DNA of 64,000 nucleotides from Candidatus Latescibacterota bacterium (GCA_022824945.1 JAJDYX010000035.1:50732-114731); one strand, 5' to 3'. Counted from the first letter of the stretch, positions 36,806-44,486 are shown. A program made the numbers and translations. Notes: a model not told the origin generated them from the letters alone.

Positions 36806-37528
36806 TCACCCATACCCCAACACCTTCAAATACGCCTTCACCGTATTCTCCAACCCCATAAAAACAGTATCGGCGATCAGCGCGTGACCAATAGACACTT
36901 CGAGAATCCCGGGAATCGTCACAAACTCCCCCAAGTTATCGAGATTGAGATCGTGCCCCGCGTTAACCCCCAGTCCGGCATCCTGTGCCGCGCGAGCCGA
37001 ATCCGCGTACTGTCGAAAAACAGGACCCACATCGCCCCCGTCATAAGCAGAAGCGTAAGACTCCGTATAAAGTTCAACGCGATCCGCACCCAGAGCCTTT
37101 GCCAGAGCCATATCCTCTGGCACCGGATCCATAAACAGAGAAACCCGAATCCCCAGACCTTTCAACTCCGCAATAATCGGCACAAGCCGCTCGCCATCCC
37201 GTCTCAAATCCCAACCGTGATCGGACGTACTCTGATCGGGTTCATCGGGCACCAGCGTACACTGATCTGGCACCACATCCCGCACCATATCCATAAACTC
37301 GGGAAAGGGATTCCCCTCAATATTGTACTCCACTCCTGAAATCATTTCTTTCAACTCATAAACATCAGTCCTGCGAATATGCCGTTCATCGGGCCGGGGA
37401 TGCACCGTAATCCCATGTGCCCCCGCATCAATACACATCTGCGCCGCCTTCGTCACACTGGGAAAAGTAAGCGGCCTACTATTCCGCAACAGCGCCACCC
37501 GATTCAAATTCACACTGAGCTTGGTCAT
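36806..37528 (-). CDS. pdxJ: Pyridoxine 5'-phosphate synthase
   Basis: 240 residues; the ATG at 37528 is chosen because AGGAGG ends 6 bases before it, whereas an ATG two codons earlier would overlap that site. LSVNLNRVALLR, ITVHPRPDERHI and LGVNAGHDLNLDN are diagnostic. Joins deoxyxylulose phosphate and aminoacetone phosphate to give PNP. Starts 12 bases after pdxH. Confidence 0.95.
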   Translation of the reverse strand: MTKLSVNLNRVALLRNSRPLTFPSVTKAAQMCIDAGAHGITVHPRPDERHIRRTDVYELKEMISGVEYNIEGNPFPEFMDMVRDVVPDQCTLVPDEPDQSTSDHGWDLRRDGERLVPIIAELKGLGIRVSLFMDPVPEDMALAKALGADRVELYTESYASAYDGGDVGPVFRQYADSARAAQDAGLGVNAGHDLNLDNLGEFVTIPGILEVSIGHALIADTVFMGLENTVKAYLKVLGYG

Positions 37529-37540
37529 TCCCATCCTCCT

Positions 37541-38122
37541 CTACGGCGCGAGCAAAGCGCGCTTCCACGCGCCATCACCTTGCCGAACATACAAAAACCG
37601 ATCGTGCAGCCGATCATCCCTATTCACCCAAAATTCAAACCGATCGGGAACCACCCGATAGCCCCCCCAAAAATCCGGCAACGGCATATCGTCTTCCGGA
37701 TACTTCCGATCCAATTCTGCCACGCGACCTTCCAAAAACGCCCGATCGGGAATCACCTCGCTTTGAGGTGACGCCCAGGCACTCAAGCGACTACCCCGGG
37801 GACGCGAATCAAAATACGCCTTAGAAACCTCATCCGAAACAGCCTCAACCCTTCCCTCAATACGCACCTGCCTGACCAGCGACTTCCAGTGAAACAGCAG
37901 GGCTGCCCTGGGATTCTCCGCCAACTCATCGGCCTTGCGACTCTCCAGATTTGTAAAAAACACAAATCCATCCCGATCGCACTGCTTCACCAGCACCATA
38001 CGCACCGAAGGCCGACCATCGCGCGTCGCCGTAGCCAGTGCCACGGCCTCGGGCAGCGTCGGCTCCGAAGCCCTCGCCTCTTCAAACCACATATCAAACT
38101 GAACAAAAGGATCTGGATTCAT
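37541..38122 (-). CDS. pdxH: Pyridoxamine/pyridoxine 5'-phosphate oxidase
   Basis: 193 residues with VRMVLVKQCDRDGFVFFTN, the FMN motif and PDRFEFWVNRDDRLHDRF at the end. It oxidises PNP/PMP to pyridoxal phosphate, the step after PdxJ. Overlaps the 3' end of the upstream acetyltransferase by 29 bases. Confidence 0.95.
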   Translation of the reverse strand: MNPDPFVQFDMWFEEARASEPTLPEAVALATATRDGRPSVRMVLVKQCDRDGFVFFTNLESRKADELAENPRAALLFHWKSLVRQVRIEGRVEAVSDEVSKAYFDSRPRGSRLSAWASPQSEVIPDRAFLEGRVAELDRKYPEDDMPLPDFWGGYRVVPDRFEFWVNRDDRLHDRFLYVRQGDGAWKRALLAP

Positions 38123-38627
38123 TCTTTTCCCCGAGTGACTTAATCAAATAAACACGCAACTCCCTCCAGTTACTCCGCCCTCCGTTGGTATCAAAATAAA
38201 CACCCCGGGCCAAATACGGTTCCCATCCCGCATCTCTGTACCCGCGGCGAGCGTACAAATTCAGCGCAGGTTGATTCCCCACATGAACGCACAAACCAAT
38301 ATTCTCATAGCCCCGCTGACAAGTAATCCGCTCACACACATCTAACAACCGCGAAGCAATACCCATCCGCCGATAATCTGGATGCACAAAAAGCGACGAC
38401 GCCTCGGGCCATGGTCGCACTTGCGGCGGCACGCCAGAAGCATCGCCACCTTCCCAATTGAGCAACACCTGAGCCACAGGCCAATTGCCCCGCCATGCCA
38501 CAAAAAAAATGAGCTTACCGGATTCCTGTAGCATAAACCGCCGCCGCTGCGTTTCTTTCCGGGAAAACGGCAAATACCGAAGCCGAGACACCTCAGGCGA
38601 TTTAAGAGAGCGAATATCAATTTTCAT
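38094..38627 (-). CDS. GNAT acetyltransferase
   Basis: 177 residues from the ATG at 38627 (KIDIRSLKSPEVSRLR). The acetyl-CoA loop VHPDYRRMGIASRLLDV and NLYARRGYRDAGWEP are typical. Target unknown. Overlaps pdxH at its 3' end and probably heads the pdxHJ transcript. Confidence 0.85.
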   Translation of the reverse strand: MKIDIRSLKSPEVSRLRYLPFSRKETQRRRFMLQESGKLIFFVAWRGNWPVAQVLLNWEGGDASGVPPQVRPWPEASSLFVHPDYRRMGIASRLLDVCERITCQRGYENIGLCVHVGNQPALNLYARRGYRDAGWEPYLARGVYFDTNGGRSNWRELRVYLIKSLGEKNESRSFCSV

Positions 38628-38678
38628 AAAGGTAAAGTATAGCCAACACAAGCGCGACATGCAAGACACCGCGACGTA

Positions 38679-38772
38679 GATGTCGCGGTCCGAAACCGAA
38701 TTTCCCCGTATTTGTCTTGTTTTATTTGGTTATCCCTCTTTATATTTATCAGACAACCGATCCGGTTCATGA
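38679..38772 (+). repeat. Repeat A, copy 1 (promoter-like)
   Basis: GATGTCGCGGTCCGAAACCG leads into AATTTCCCCGTATTTGTCTT and an AT-rich stretch with TTGTTT (38717-38722) and TATATT (38741-38746) spaced by 18 bases, ending GGTTCATGACC. Copies at 40322 and 41459. The nearby 7-bp hairpin (CCGCGAC/GTCGCGG) just upstream is unique to this copy. Precedes the AlbA-deleted ATPase gene. Confidence 0.7.
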
Positions 38773-38842
38773 CCACTATGGACGGCTAAAACCTGTAAGA
38801 ATGGTCGAGAAAAAGAAGTCCCTCACCTCATGGAGAAAAAAC

Positions 38843-39694
38843 GTGAACCGAACCGATCTGACAGAAATAATCAGAAACGGCGAGAATTACGAGATCAAGC
38901 CCGTACTCGATATGGGATTGGATAGCCTCGATATAGATCGGCTCAACAACTACTTCCGCGTTCTGTTAAAGCGCGATGCGCCGTCTGTCAACGATCGCGA
39001 ATCGTGGCGTCGGCTTCTCTTGAACACTGGCCTCCTCGTCGAAGCAGGGGGAATCACTGCCGCCACCGTCGCCGGGTTATTGCTATTCGGCGAAAACCCG
39101 AATTACCGCGTGCCGCAAGCCGGAATCACGGCGACCGCCTTTCCTCGCAATGAGAAGGAATACGATACCGTTGACGAAGAAGTAATACGAGGCCCTCTCG
39201 TTTCAATCATGTCAGAACGCGGGCGCGCCGAGGAGAAAGGCGTCATTGACCGGGCCGTGGACTTCGCCAACCGCAACCTGCACACCACCGCCTGGCTCGA
39301 AGGCGGACGTCGTATCCGCAAAAAGGCACTGCCCCTGGAGGCTGTTCGAGAATCAATAGTCAACGCCGTTGTTCACAGGGACTACACGCTCGTTGGTACA
39401 GACGTCGAAGTTTCTATGTATCGTGATCGCCTCGAAGTCATCTCGCCAGGGCGGCTACCCAATAGCGTCACAGTAGAAAAAATGCGCGAGGGCGTTCTGC
39501 GCGTATCCAGAAACGAACTCGTGAAGGACGTGTTGCGCGATTATGGTTATGTGGAGCATCTCGGCATGGGCGTACGCAACCGAATCATCGGCTCCATGCG
39601 CGACCACAACGGCACCGAACCAGACCTGATCGAAGAGGACCACCGCTTCACCGTGCGGCTGTGGAAGGACATAGAGGACACACCGTCTTATTAG
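38843..39694 (+). CDS. AlbA_2-type ATP-binding protein lacking most of its AlbA domain
   Basis: 283 residues from the GTG at 38843 (TGGAGAAAAAAC upstream). NRTDLTEIIRNGEN is the start of an AlbA_2/Schlafen DNA-binding domain, but it runs straight into YEIKPVLDMGLDSLDIDRLN, which normally follows that domain. About 120 residues appear to be missing. The later HATPase-like part (EAVRESIVNAVVHRDYT, EVISPGRLPNSV, EHLGMGVRN) is intact. It might be an ATP-binding regulator with no DNA-binding part. Confidence 0.75.
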   Translation: MNRTDLTEIIRNGENYEIKPVLDMGLDSLDIDRLNNYFRVLLKRDAPSVNDRESWRRLLLNTGLLVEAGGITAATVAGLLLFGENPNYRVPQAGITATAFPRNEKEYDTVDEEVIRGPLVSIMSERGRAEEKGVIDRAVDFANRNLHTTAWLEGGRRIRKKALPLEAVRESIVNAVVHRDYTLVGTDVEVSMYRDRLEVISPGRLPNSVTVEKMREGVLRVSRNELVKDVLRDYGYVEHLGMGVRNRIIGSMRDHNGTEPDLIEEDHRFTVRLWKDIEDTPSY

Positions 39695-39708
39695 GCTGAA
39701 GCATTTTC

Positions 39709-40275
39709 ATGAACCACCTCATCTTAATCAAACACGCCCTGCCTCAAATCCACGAAACAAAATCCGCCCCAGACTGGCACCTATCGGACAGCGGACGCGC
39801 AAGTTGCACCTCGCTCGCCGAGGCATTGCGCCCCTATAAACCAGACCTGCTCATCACAAGCGAAGAACCCAAAGCACGAGAAACGGGTCAACTCGTCGCC
39901 GACGCCCTTCAAATCCCCTACTCGTCAGCACCCAACCTTCACGAACACGACCGCAAAGGCGTCCCCTTTATCCCCCAGGAAACCTGGCACACCACAGTAA
40001 AAACCTTCTTTGCACGCCCTAACGACCTGATCTTTGGCAATGAAACCGCAAATCAGGCTCGCATGCGATTCACCCGAGCCATTGAAAAAGCAGTAAAAAC
40101 ACACCCTCACAAAACCATCGCCATCGCCACCCACGGCACCGTCATCTCTTTATTCACCGCACAAAAAACCCGAACAAATGGCTTCGACCTCTGGCAAAAA
40201 TTAGACCTGCCATCTTATGTGGTACTCGACCTGCCGGATTATAACTTGAACGCCATTGTAACAGAAATATTCTGA
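39709..40275 (+). CDS. Histidine phosphatase (phosphoglycerate mutase-like)
   Basis: 188 residues. LILIKHALP corresponds to the RHG motif with Lys in place of Arg; TSEEPKARETGQ and IAIATHGTVISLF complete the active site. The Lys substitution could lower activity. Such proteins dephosphorylate small metabolites or proteins. Starts 15 bases after the AlbA-type gene, so may be co-transcribed. Confidence 0.8.
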   Translation: MNHLILIKHALPQIHETKSAPDWHLSDSGRASCTSLAEALRPYKPDLLITSEEPKARETGQLVADALQIPYSSAPNLHEHDRKGVPFIPQETWHTTVKTFFARPNDLIFGNETANQARMRFTRAIEKAVKTHPHKTIAIATHGTVISLFTAQKTRTNGFDLWQKLDLPSYVVLDLPDYNLNAIVTEIF

Positions 40276-40280
40276 GGGTT

Positions 40281-40308
40281 AAAATCTGACCGTCAAAATC
40301 TGACCGTC
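40281..40308. repeat. 14-base tandem duplication
   Basis: AAAATCTGACCGTC occurs twice in a row (40281-40294 and 40295-40308), just before repeat A copy 2. May be a slippage scar. Confidence 0.7.
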
Positions 40309-40321
40309 AAAATTAGAGGGT

Positions 40322-40396
40322 CTAAACCGGATTTCCCCGTATTTGTCTTGTTTTGTTATTCTTTTATATTTATTCGATGTCCATCTGATTCATGAC
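40322..40396 (+). repeat. Repeat A, copy 2 (promoter-like)
   Basis: CGGATTTCCCCGTATTTGTCTTG and TTTATATTTAT are shared with copy 1; TTGTCT and TATATT are 16 bases apart here. Ends with CTGATTCATGAC like GGTTCATGAC of copy 1. Lies about 36 bases upstream of the MNT gene. Confidence 0.7.
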
Positions 40397-40431
40397 TGTT
40401 TGGTAAGAATTGAGCAGGAAATACTCAGGGT

Positions 40432-40770
40432 ATGAATGCGAAAGTACAAAAAATCACAGAATCGCTTTTGGATGAGATCGCTAAAAAAATTGTCGAACAC
40501 TTTCATCCAGATCAGATTATCCTCTTTGGATCGTATGCTTATGGCGAGCCAAAGACCGATAGCGATTTAGACTTGCTTGTCATCATGGATACAGATTTGC
40601 GTCCCACAGCGCGAAGTGCCGCAATTGCTCGCATTTGTCGTCCAAAATACGTTGCGATGGATATCGTCGTGCGTACACCTGAAGAAATTCAAACCCATTT
40701 GCAAAACTTTGATCCCTTTCTCGAGGAAATTTTCAAACTTGGACGCACCCTCTACAAATCCGCCGGGTGA
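40432..40770 (+). CDS. MNT nucleotidyltransferase
   Basis: 112 residues. ILFGSYAYGEPKTDSDLDLL is the complete nucleotidyltransferase motif (GSxxxG and SDxD). Usually paired with a HEPN gene; the DNA just after it (40768-40843) encodes a HEPN-like start (DIQAWVYKAAF) that ends after about 25 codons, so the partner is probably truncated. Starts 36 bases after repeat A. Confidence 0.85.
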   Translation: MNAKVQKITESLLDEIAKKIVEHFHPDQIILFGSYAYGEPKTDSDLDLLVIMDTDLRPTARSAAIARICRPKYVAMDIVVRTPEEIQTHLQNFDPFLEEIFKLGRTLYKSAG

Positions 40771-40854
40771 TATACAAGCGTGGGTCTATAAAGCGGCGTT
40801 TCGATGCACTTTGAGGACAAAGCTGAAGCTCGGAGATGCCTGATATCCTGCTCT
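40771..40854. other. Possible HEPN remnant and gap
   Basis: A frame reading DIQAWVYKAAF ... KLGDA runs on from the MNT gene in another phase to 40843. Resemblance to a HEPN N-terminus is weak. Otherwise no gene. Confidence 0.35.
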
Positions 40855-40948
40855 ATTGAACAAATTGGTGCATTGCGAGCGCATCCGTTCTACCAGTCGT
40901 ATCTACCTGAGCAAATTTTTCAGACAGTGTCTGAAAAATCAGAATCCA
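40855..40948 (+). repeat. Repeat B, copy 1
   Basis: ATTGAACAAATTGG, GCGAGCGCATC, CTACCAGTCGTATC and ACCTGAGCAAATT, ending with a hairpin and CAGAATCCA, are repeated at 41572-41666. Located 3' of the MNT gene. Confidence 0.75.
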
Positions 40949-41024
40949 GCGAAATTCTCCAAACAGTGTCTGGAGAATTTGATCAATCCCTCAACAACCA
41001 ATTTACCAGACGCTGTCTGGCAAA
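40915..41024 (+). repeat. Three successive hairpins with a shared core
   Basis: Hairpin 1: 40915-40924 with 40930-40939 (10 bp). Hairpin 2: 40952-40961 with 40971-40980 (10 bp). Hairpin 3: 41002-41011 with 41015-41024 (9 of 10 paired). All are built around a core like CAGACAGTGTCTG, but the outer arms differ and stay complementary, as expected for a conserved RNA or cruciform structure. Repeat B copy 2 has another with ATTCTGCA/TGCAGAAT. Confidence 0.65.
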
Positions 41025-41026
41025 AA

Positions 41027-41067
41027 GAAAACGGGTAAAGAATATTATAATTCTCTACCCGTTCTTC
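41027..41067 (-). terminator. Terminator of the XRE gene
   Basis: AACGGGTA (41030-41037) pairs with TACCCGTT region (41056-41063) plus four inner pairs. Read on the minus strand it is followed by a T-rich stretch (rc of AAAAAG). Just past the stop of the 41091 gene. Confidence 0.75.
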
Positions 41068-41090
41068 TTTATTAAACCGATATCCTCACG

Positions 41091-41375
41091 TCAATCGGGG
41101 ATCAACTCAATATTGAGCCGACAGCCTACGGCTTCCGCATATTTTCGCAACGTTTCTACCTTTGGGGAATGTCGGCTATTGGCAGACTCTAAGCGGGTGA
41201 TCGCGGTTGCCTTCGTACCCATCTTCTCGGCGACCTGCTCTTGAGTCATACCAGCGCGTTTTCGCGCCTCAAGCATCTTGTGCAATAATTCAAATTCAGG
41301 TGCTGCTTCATCATACTTTTCTTTATATCCCGGTTGGGACCGCATTTTTGCGATCAATTCTTTGTGACTGAGCAT
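41091..41375 (-). CDS. XRE-family regulator
   Basis: 94 residues. A helix-turn-helix (RKRAGMTQEQVAEKMGTKAT, AITRLES) follows a 30-residue helical N-terminus; AVGCRLNIELIPD ends it. Typical of HigA-like antitoxins, yet no toxin gene is visible beside it. AGGAGGG precedes the ATG, and a palindrome in its promoter suggests autorepression. Confidence 0.8.
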   Translation of the reverse strand: MLSHKELIAKMRSQPGYKEKYDEAAPEFELLHKMLEARKRAGMTQEQVAEKMGTKATAITRLESANSRHSPKVETLRKYAEAVGCRLNIELIPD

Positions 41376-41409
41376 TTTCCCTCCTATGAGGATTATATTA
41401 TTTTTTTAT

Positions 41410-41438
41410 CATATAACAAACTTGTTATATCTTGTCAA
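41410..41438 (-). promoter_or_regulatory. Promoter with overlapping operator for the XRE gene
   Basis: On the minus strand TTGACA (41433-41438), a 17-base spacer and TATATG (41410-41415). A perfect palindrome ATATAACAA-AC-TTGTTATAT (41411-41430) overlaps the -10 box and spacer, the place for a repressor dimer. Autoregulation is inferred. Confidence 0.75.
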
Positions 41439-41458
41439 GTAGTATCCAAGATTCAAAG

Positions 41459-41549
41459 ATGTCGCAGTCCGAAACCGAATTTCCCCGTATTTGGCTTGTG
41501 TTGTTCTCCCTTTTATGTTTATTAGATATGCCTATTTGGTTCATAACTA
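41459..41549 (+). repeat. Repeat A, copy 3 (promoter-like)
   Basis: GATGTCGCAGTCCGAAACCG and AATTTCCCCGTATTTGGCTTG match copy 1; TTGGCT and TATGTT are 17 bases apart. Ends in TTTGGTTCATAACTA. Followed after 22 bases by repeat B copy 2 and then the 115-aa gene. Confidence 0.7.
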
Positions 41550-41571
41550 TCCGAAACGAATTAAGTACAAT

Positions 41572-41666
41572 ATTGAACAAATTGGCGCATTTTGCGAGCG
41601 CATCTGTCCTACCAGTCGTATCCACCTGAGCAAATTCTGCAAACAATATCTGCAGAATCAGAATCC
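41572..41666 (+). repeat. Repeat B, copy 2
   Basis: Matches 40855-40948 across nearly all its length (ATTGAACAAATTGG, GCGAGCGCATC, CCTACCAGTCGTATCCACC) and closes with the hairpin ATTCTGCA/TGCAGAAT and CAGAATCCACAC. Here it forms the 5' leader of the gene at 41685, unlike copy 1, which lies 3' of a gene. Confidence 0.75.
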
Positions 41667-41684
41667 ACACAGGAGGATTAAACC

Positions 41685-42032
41685 ATGATACTGAATACAT
41701 CAACGGTAACGATTGATGAAAGTGGTCTATCTATAAGCAAGATAGACAATATTGTTACTGTCGGAGGAACACTGCAGAACCACCACGCTAAAAAGGTTAA
41801 AGTCATATTTTCCGCTGTCGTATTCTTAGCGGATGTGCGTATCGCTGATAAGGGTGACAGAAATTTTTCTTTTGGCAGAAACGATATTCTTCATGAATTT
41901 TACCTTTCGGAAGAACTTGATGCACAAGAGCAAAAATCATTTGAATCTATCCCTTATGAAATCACTGAATCGGACGCCGACAACGCCATGCTTGCGTATT
42001 ATACCACAGTGCTTTCGGTCTCTGAGGTATGA
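41685..42032 (+). CDS. Hypothetical 115-aa protein
   Basis: Starts after ACAGGAGGATTAAACC, a strong ribosome-binding site. Residues 1-60 look like an Ig-like or beta-sandwich strand pattern (TLQNHHAKKVKVIFSAVVF, then FLADVRIADKGDRNFSF). No signal peptide or membrane segment. Not recognised; may be a small accessory protein tied to the barrel gene 24 bases downstream. Confidence 0.6.
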   Translation: MILNTSTVTIDESGLSISKIDNIVTVGGTLQNHHAKKVKVIFSAVVFLADVRIADKGDRNFSFGRNDILHEFYLSEELDAQEQKSFESIPYEITESDADNAMLAYYTTVLSVSEV

Positions 42033-42056
42033 AAAAGGGGATTAGAGGGCTTCGTC

Positions 42057-43001
42057 ATGATACGAACGCAATGGGTACTCTTACTCTCGATCTATACTGC
42101 AATTTCTCTAAATAGTATCTTTGCAGAAGAACACGCGAAGAGCGCACCATCCTCCCTCATGTCACAGTTGGCGATTCCAGATTCCACTCAAATTCAGGTG
42201 CTTGAAACAACCGATGGATCGACAAATATCGGACGCATTGTGGAGATTGGTGATGAAGAGATCGCGTTTGAGACAGACCTGGGCATTATCCACATTCCCA
42301 TTTCAAAAATCAAACACATTGAAACAGTGTCTATTGACTTAATACGAAAGGGAGAATTCTGGTTTCCAAATCCCAATATAACACGCCTATTCTTTGCACC
42401 TACGGCGCGTATGCTAAAACAGGGCAAAGGTTATTTTGCTGATTATTATCTCTTTTTTCCGGGCTTTGCTTATGGGATCACAGATCGCTTTACTCTGGGA
42501 GGAGGACTTTCCATCTTTCCCACCGTGGATATAAATGACCAACTATTTTTCATCGCACCAAAATTCGGCTTAATACAGGAAAAGACTTTCTCTTTCGCTC
42601 TGGGCGCACTTCTCGTGCGTATTCCGAGATATGAGGATGAGGTAGTGTCGCCTGACGCGGACTTTCAAGAAGATGATCCTGAAGTCGCGGGCATATTATA
42701 TGGTGTAACAACATTTGGGCAACCCGATGCCAGCCTGACTGCGGGACTTGGTTATGGTTTTGTAGATGGAAATCTGGCAGATCGTCCCATGATAATGATC
42801 GGAGGGGAAAAGCGCCTGACACGACGGACGGCATTTGTCACGGAAAACTGGATCTTTCCCGGCATAGACGAACCCTTGATCTCTTATGGCATACGATTCT
42901 TTGGCAAACGATTAAGCGTAGATCTGGGGCTGATCAATGTGATAGGAGAGGGCGCAATTTTTCCCGGCGTTCCGTATATTGATTTTGTCGTCCAGTTTTG
43001 A
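42057..43001 (+). CDS. Predicted outer-membrane beta-barrel
   Basis: 314 residues. Signal peptide to about residue 23 (LSIYTAISLNSIFAEEH). After an N-terminal part with a beta-sheet look (VLETTDGSTNIGRIVEIGDE) come alternating strands (GKGYFADYYLFFPGFAYGI, FTLGGGLSIF, TAGLGYGF, SYGIRFFGKRL) and the C-terminus FVVQF, ending in Phe as barrel proteins do. Function unknown. Confidence 0.7.
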   Translation: MIRTQWVLLLSIYTAISLNSIFAEEHAKSAPSSLMSQLAIPDSTQIQVLETTDGSTNIGRIVEIGDEEIAFETDLGIIHIPISKIKHIETVSIDLIRKGEFWFPNPNITRLFFAPTARMLKQGKGYFADYYLFFPGFAYGITDRFTLGGGLSIFPTVDINDQLFFIAPKFGLIQEKTFSFALGALLVRIPRYEDEVVSPDADFQEDDPEVAGILYGVTTFGQPDASLTAGLGYGFVDGNLADRPMIMIGGEKRLTRRTAFVTENWIFPGIDEPLISYGIRFFGKRLSVDLGLINVIGEGAIFPGVPYIDFVVQF

Positions 43002-43172
43002 TTGCGCACTTTTTGCCGTACCCCGTGACGTACAATTTTCACCTGCCCGGTCTAATATACAGGCTGGGACGGCAAAGCGATCGTCTCCTACAACGACATT
43101 GTGATCGCCCGCTGATCGCTGTCCCGCCTCATTTTCAAAAAAACAATTTTTTTGTAGGGTACAGATTTTTTC
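43002..43172. other. Gap between barrel gene and leader
   Basis: 171 bases without a gene. AT-rich in its right part; the promoter at 43173 starts here. Confidence 0.5.
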
Positions 43173-43201
43173 TTGCACGAAAATACAGAACGGGCTATAT
43201 T
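43173..43201 (+). promoter_or_regulatory. Sigma-70 promoter of the leader RNA
   Basis: TTGCAC, 17-base spacer, TATATT. Transcription would begin near 43208, about 300 bases before the ECF sigma factor start. Confidence 0.75.
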
Positions 43202-43207
43202 GTCCAA

Positions 43208-43420
43208 TCCGAAAAACAAAAGCCCTCTGATATTAGGAGATAACTACCTGAAATTACATACTTTTAGGTAAAAATAGATGGTCCATTCACACTGCCATTA
43301 TCCCTCCAGGAGGCGGCGATTATGCCCTGGAGGCTAAAATTTTGCCAACCCCTGAGTGGGGTTTTTGGTGCCTATACCCTACGTGCCCGACATCGAGATA
43401 GATTCGATGTCGGGTTTTTT
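43208..43420 (+). ncRNA. Candidate structured leader or small RNA
   Basis: Begins at the predicted start and ends at a strong terminator: CCCGACATCGA (43386-43396) with TCGATGTCGGG (43404-43414) and six T. Inside are CCTCCAGG (43303-43310) with CCTGGAGG (43326-43333) and AACCCC/GGGGTT (43347-43363) followed by T. There is no open frame with a ribosome-binding site. Either a ~210-base sRNA or an attenuator controlling the ECF sigma gene. Not a riboswitch class I recognise. Confidence 0.5.
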
Positions 43421-43514
43421 GTTGCCCCTCGAGGACCACCACAACCACCCATCGGTGCAGAACACAGTAGATGATCAGAAAAACAACATGACCTCACGAC
43501 ACAAGAGGAGTATC

Positions 43515-44078
43515 ATGGCACCGAACGAAGAACAAACAATGGTACTAAAAGCGCGGATGGGTGATGGGATTGCATTTAACAAACTGTACAAAGCAAACGT
43601 AGCTCGAATTTATGCAATTGTAGCCAGCCACATAAAAAACAAGGACGACATCGACGACCTGGTACAAATCGCATTTATAAAAGCATACCAGGGACTCAAT
43701 CGCTTTCGCGGTGACGCGGCATTTTCAACCTGGCTGACCCGCATAGCAATGAACGTATGCCTCTCGCACTGCGAATCGCAATCTGTGCGGCGCAAATGGG
43801 CAACCTATTTTCACACGCCAGAAGGCATGGAAAAAATCGCCCCGTCCTGCACACAAGACCCGGAAACCGTCCTGCACGCACGAGAAAGCCAGCACCTCGT
43901 ACGCAAGAGCATACAAACACTGCCACAACAATATCGCGAAGCCATGCGCCTGCGTTATATTGAGGATTACTCGTATGCCGAAATCGAAAAAGCAATGCAA
44001 GTACCCATAGGCACAGTAAAAACCTGGCTGTACCGCGGAAGAGTCCTGCTTCGGAAAACCATTGAAGAAGAAATGTAA
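43515..44078 (+). CDS. ECF-type sigma factor
   Basis: 187 residues from the ATG at 43515 (AAGAGGAGTATC upstream). Sigma region 2 (DDIDDLVQIAFIKAYQGLNR, FSTWLTRIAMNV) and region 4 (LPQQYREAMRLRYIEDYSYA, EIEKAMQVPIGTVKTWLYR) are intact. No anti-sigma gene follows; a cupin gene does. Close relative of the sigma factor at 57480. The transcript would pass through the terminator at 43386-43420, so attenuation is possible. Confidence 0.9.
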   Translation: MAPNEEQTMVLKARMGDGIAFNKLYKANVARIYAIVASHIKNKDDIDDLVQIAFIKAYQGLNRFRGDAAFSTWLTRIAMNVCLSHCESQSVRRKWATYFHTPEGMEKIAPSCTQDPETVLHARESQHLVRKSIQTLPQQYREAMRLRYIEDYSYAEIEKAMQVPIGTVKTWLYRGRVLLRKTIEEEM

Positions 44079-44091
44079 ATCGGAGAACACC

Positions 44092-44484
44092 ATGACTGAA
44101 TTCAGCACAAAGCGTCTGCCTCGGGAACCCGACATCACTGCGCCCGACGGATCTGACGTCCGCATACTCCTCGAACTCAAAAACGGCGGCATGGCCCACT
44201 TTGAACTCTCCCCGGGAAAAACATCCATCGCCGTTGCCCACCGCACCGTTGAAGAAATCTGGTACATCATCAGCGGACAGGGCGAAATGTGGCGCAAACA
44301 GGACAACCGCGAAGAAATCTCGCCTCTCGCCCCCGGCGTAAGCCTCACCATACCGCAAGGCACGCACTTCCAATTTCGCGCCCACAACAGCGAACCACTC
44401 TGCGCGGTCGCCATCACTATGCCCCCGTGGCCGGGCGACGATGAAGCCTACCGCGTACAGGGAAAATGGAAACCGACGACATAA
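44092..44484 (+). CDS. Cupin-domain protein
   Basis: 130 residues from the ATG at 44092. HRTVEEIWYIISGQGEMW and GVSLTIPQGTHFQFRAHNSE are the two cupin motifs; His and Glu residues of the metal site are present in part (HRTVEE, TIPQGTHF). Function unknown, small dioxygenase, isomerase or binding protein. Starts 13 bases after the sigma factor stop. Confidence 0.85.
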   Translation: MTEFSTKRLPREPDITAPDGSDVRILLELKNGGMAHFELSPGKTSIAVAHRTVEEIWYIISGQGEMWRKQDNREEISPLAPGVSLTIPQGTHFQFRAHNSEPLCAVAITMPPWPGDDEAYRVQGKWKPTT

Positions 44485-44486
44485 AA

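Noticed and set aside
38801..38842. Earlier starts for the AlbA-type gene
   Set aside because: Upstream codons lie in repeat A; TGGAGAAAAAAC fits the GTG at 38843, matching the family start NRTDL.
40915..41067. A CRISPR-like array
   Set aside because: Three hairpins with different arms and no regular spacers or identical direct repeats.
40804..41244. A 146-codon plus-strand frame
   Set aside because: It runs through repeat B, the hairpins and across the XRE gene on the other strand; hairpin DNA rather than a gene explains its openness.
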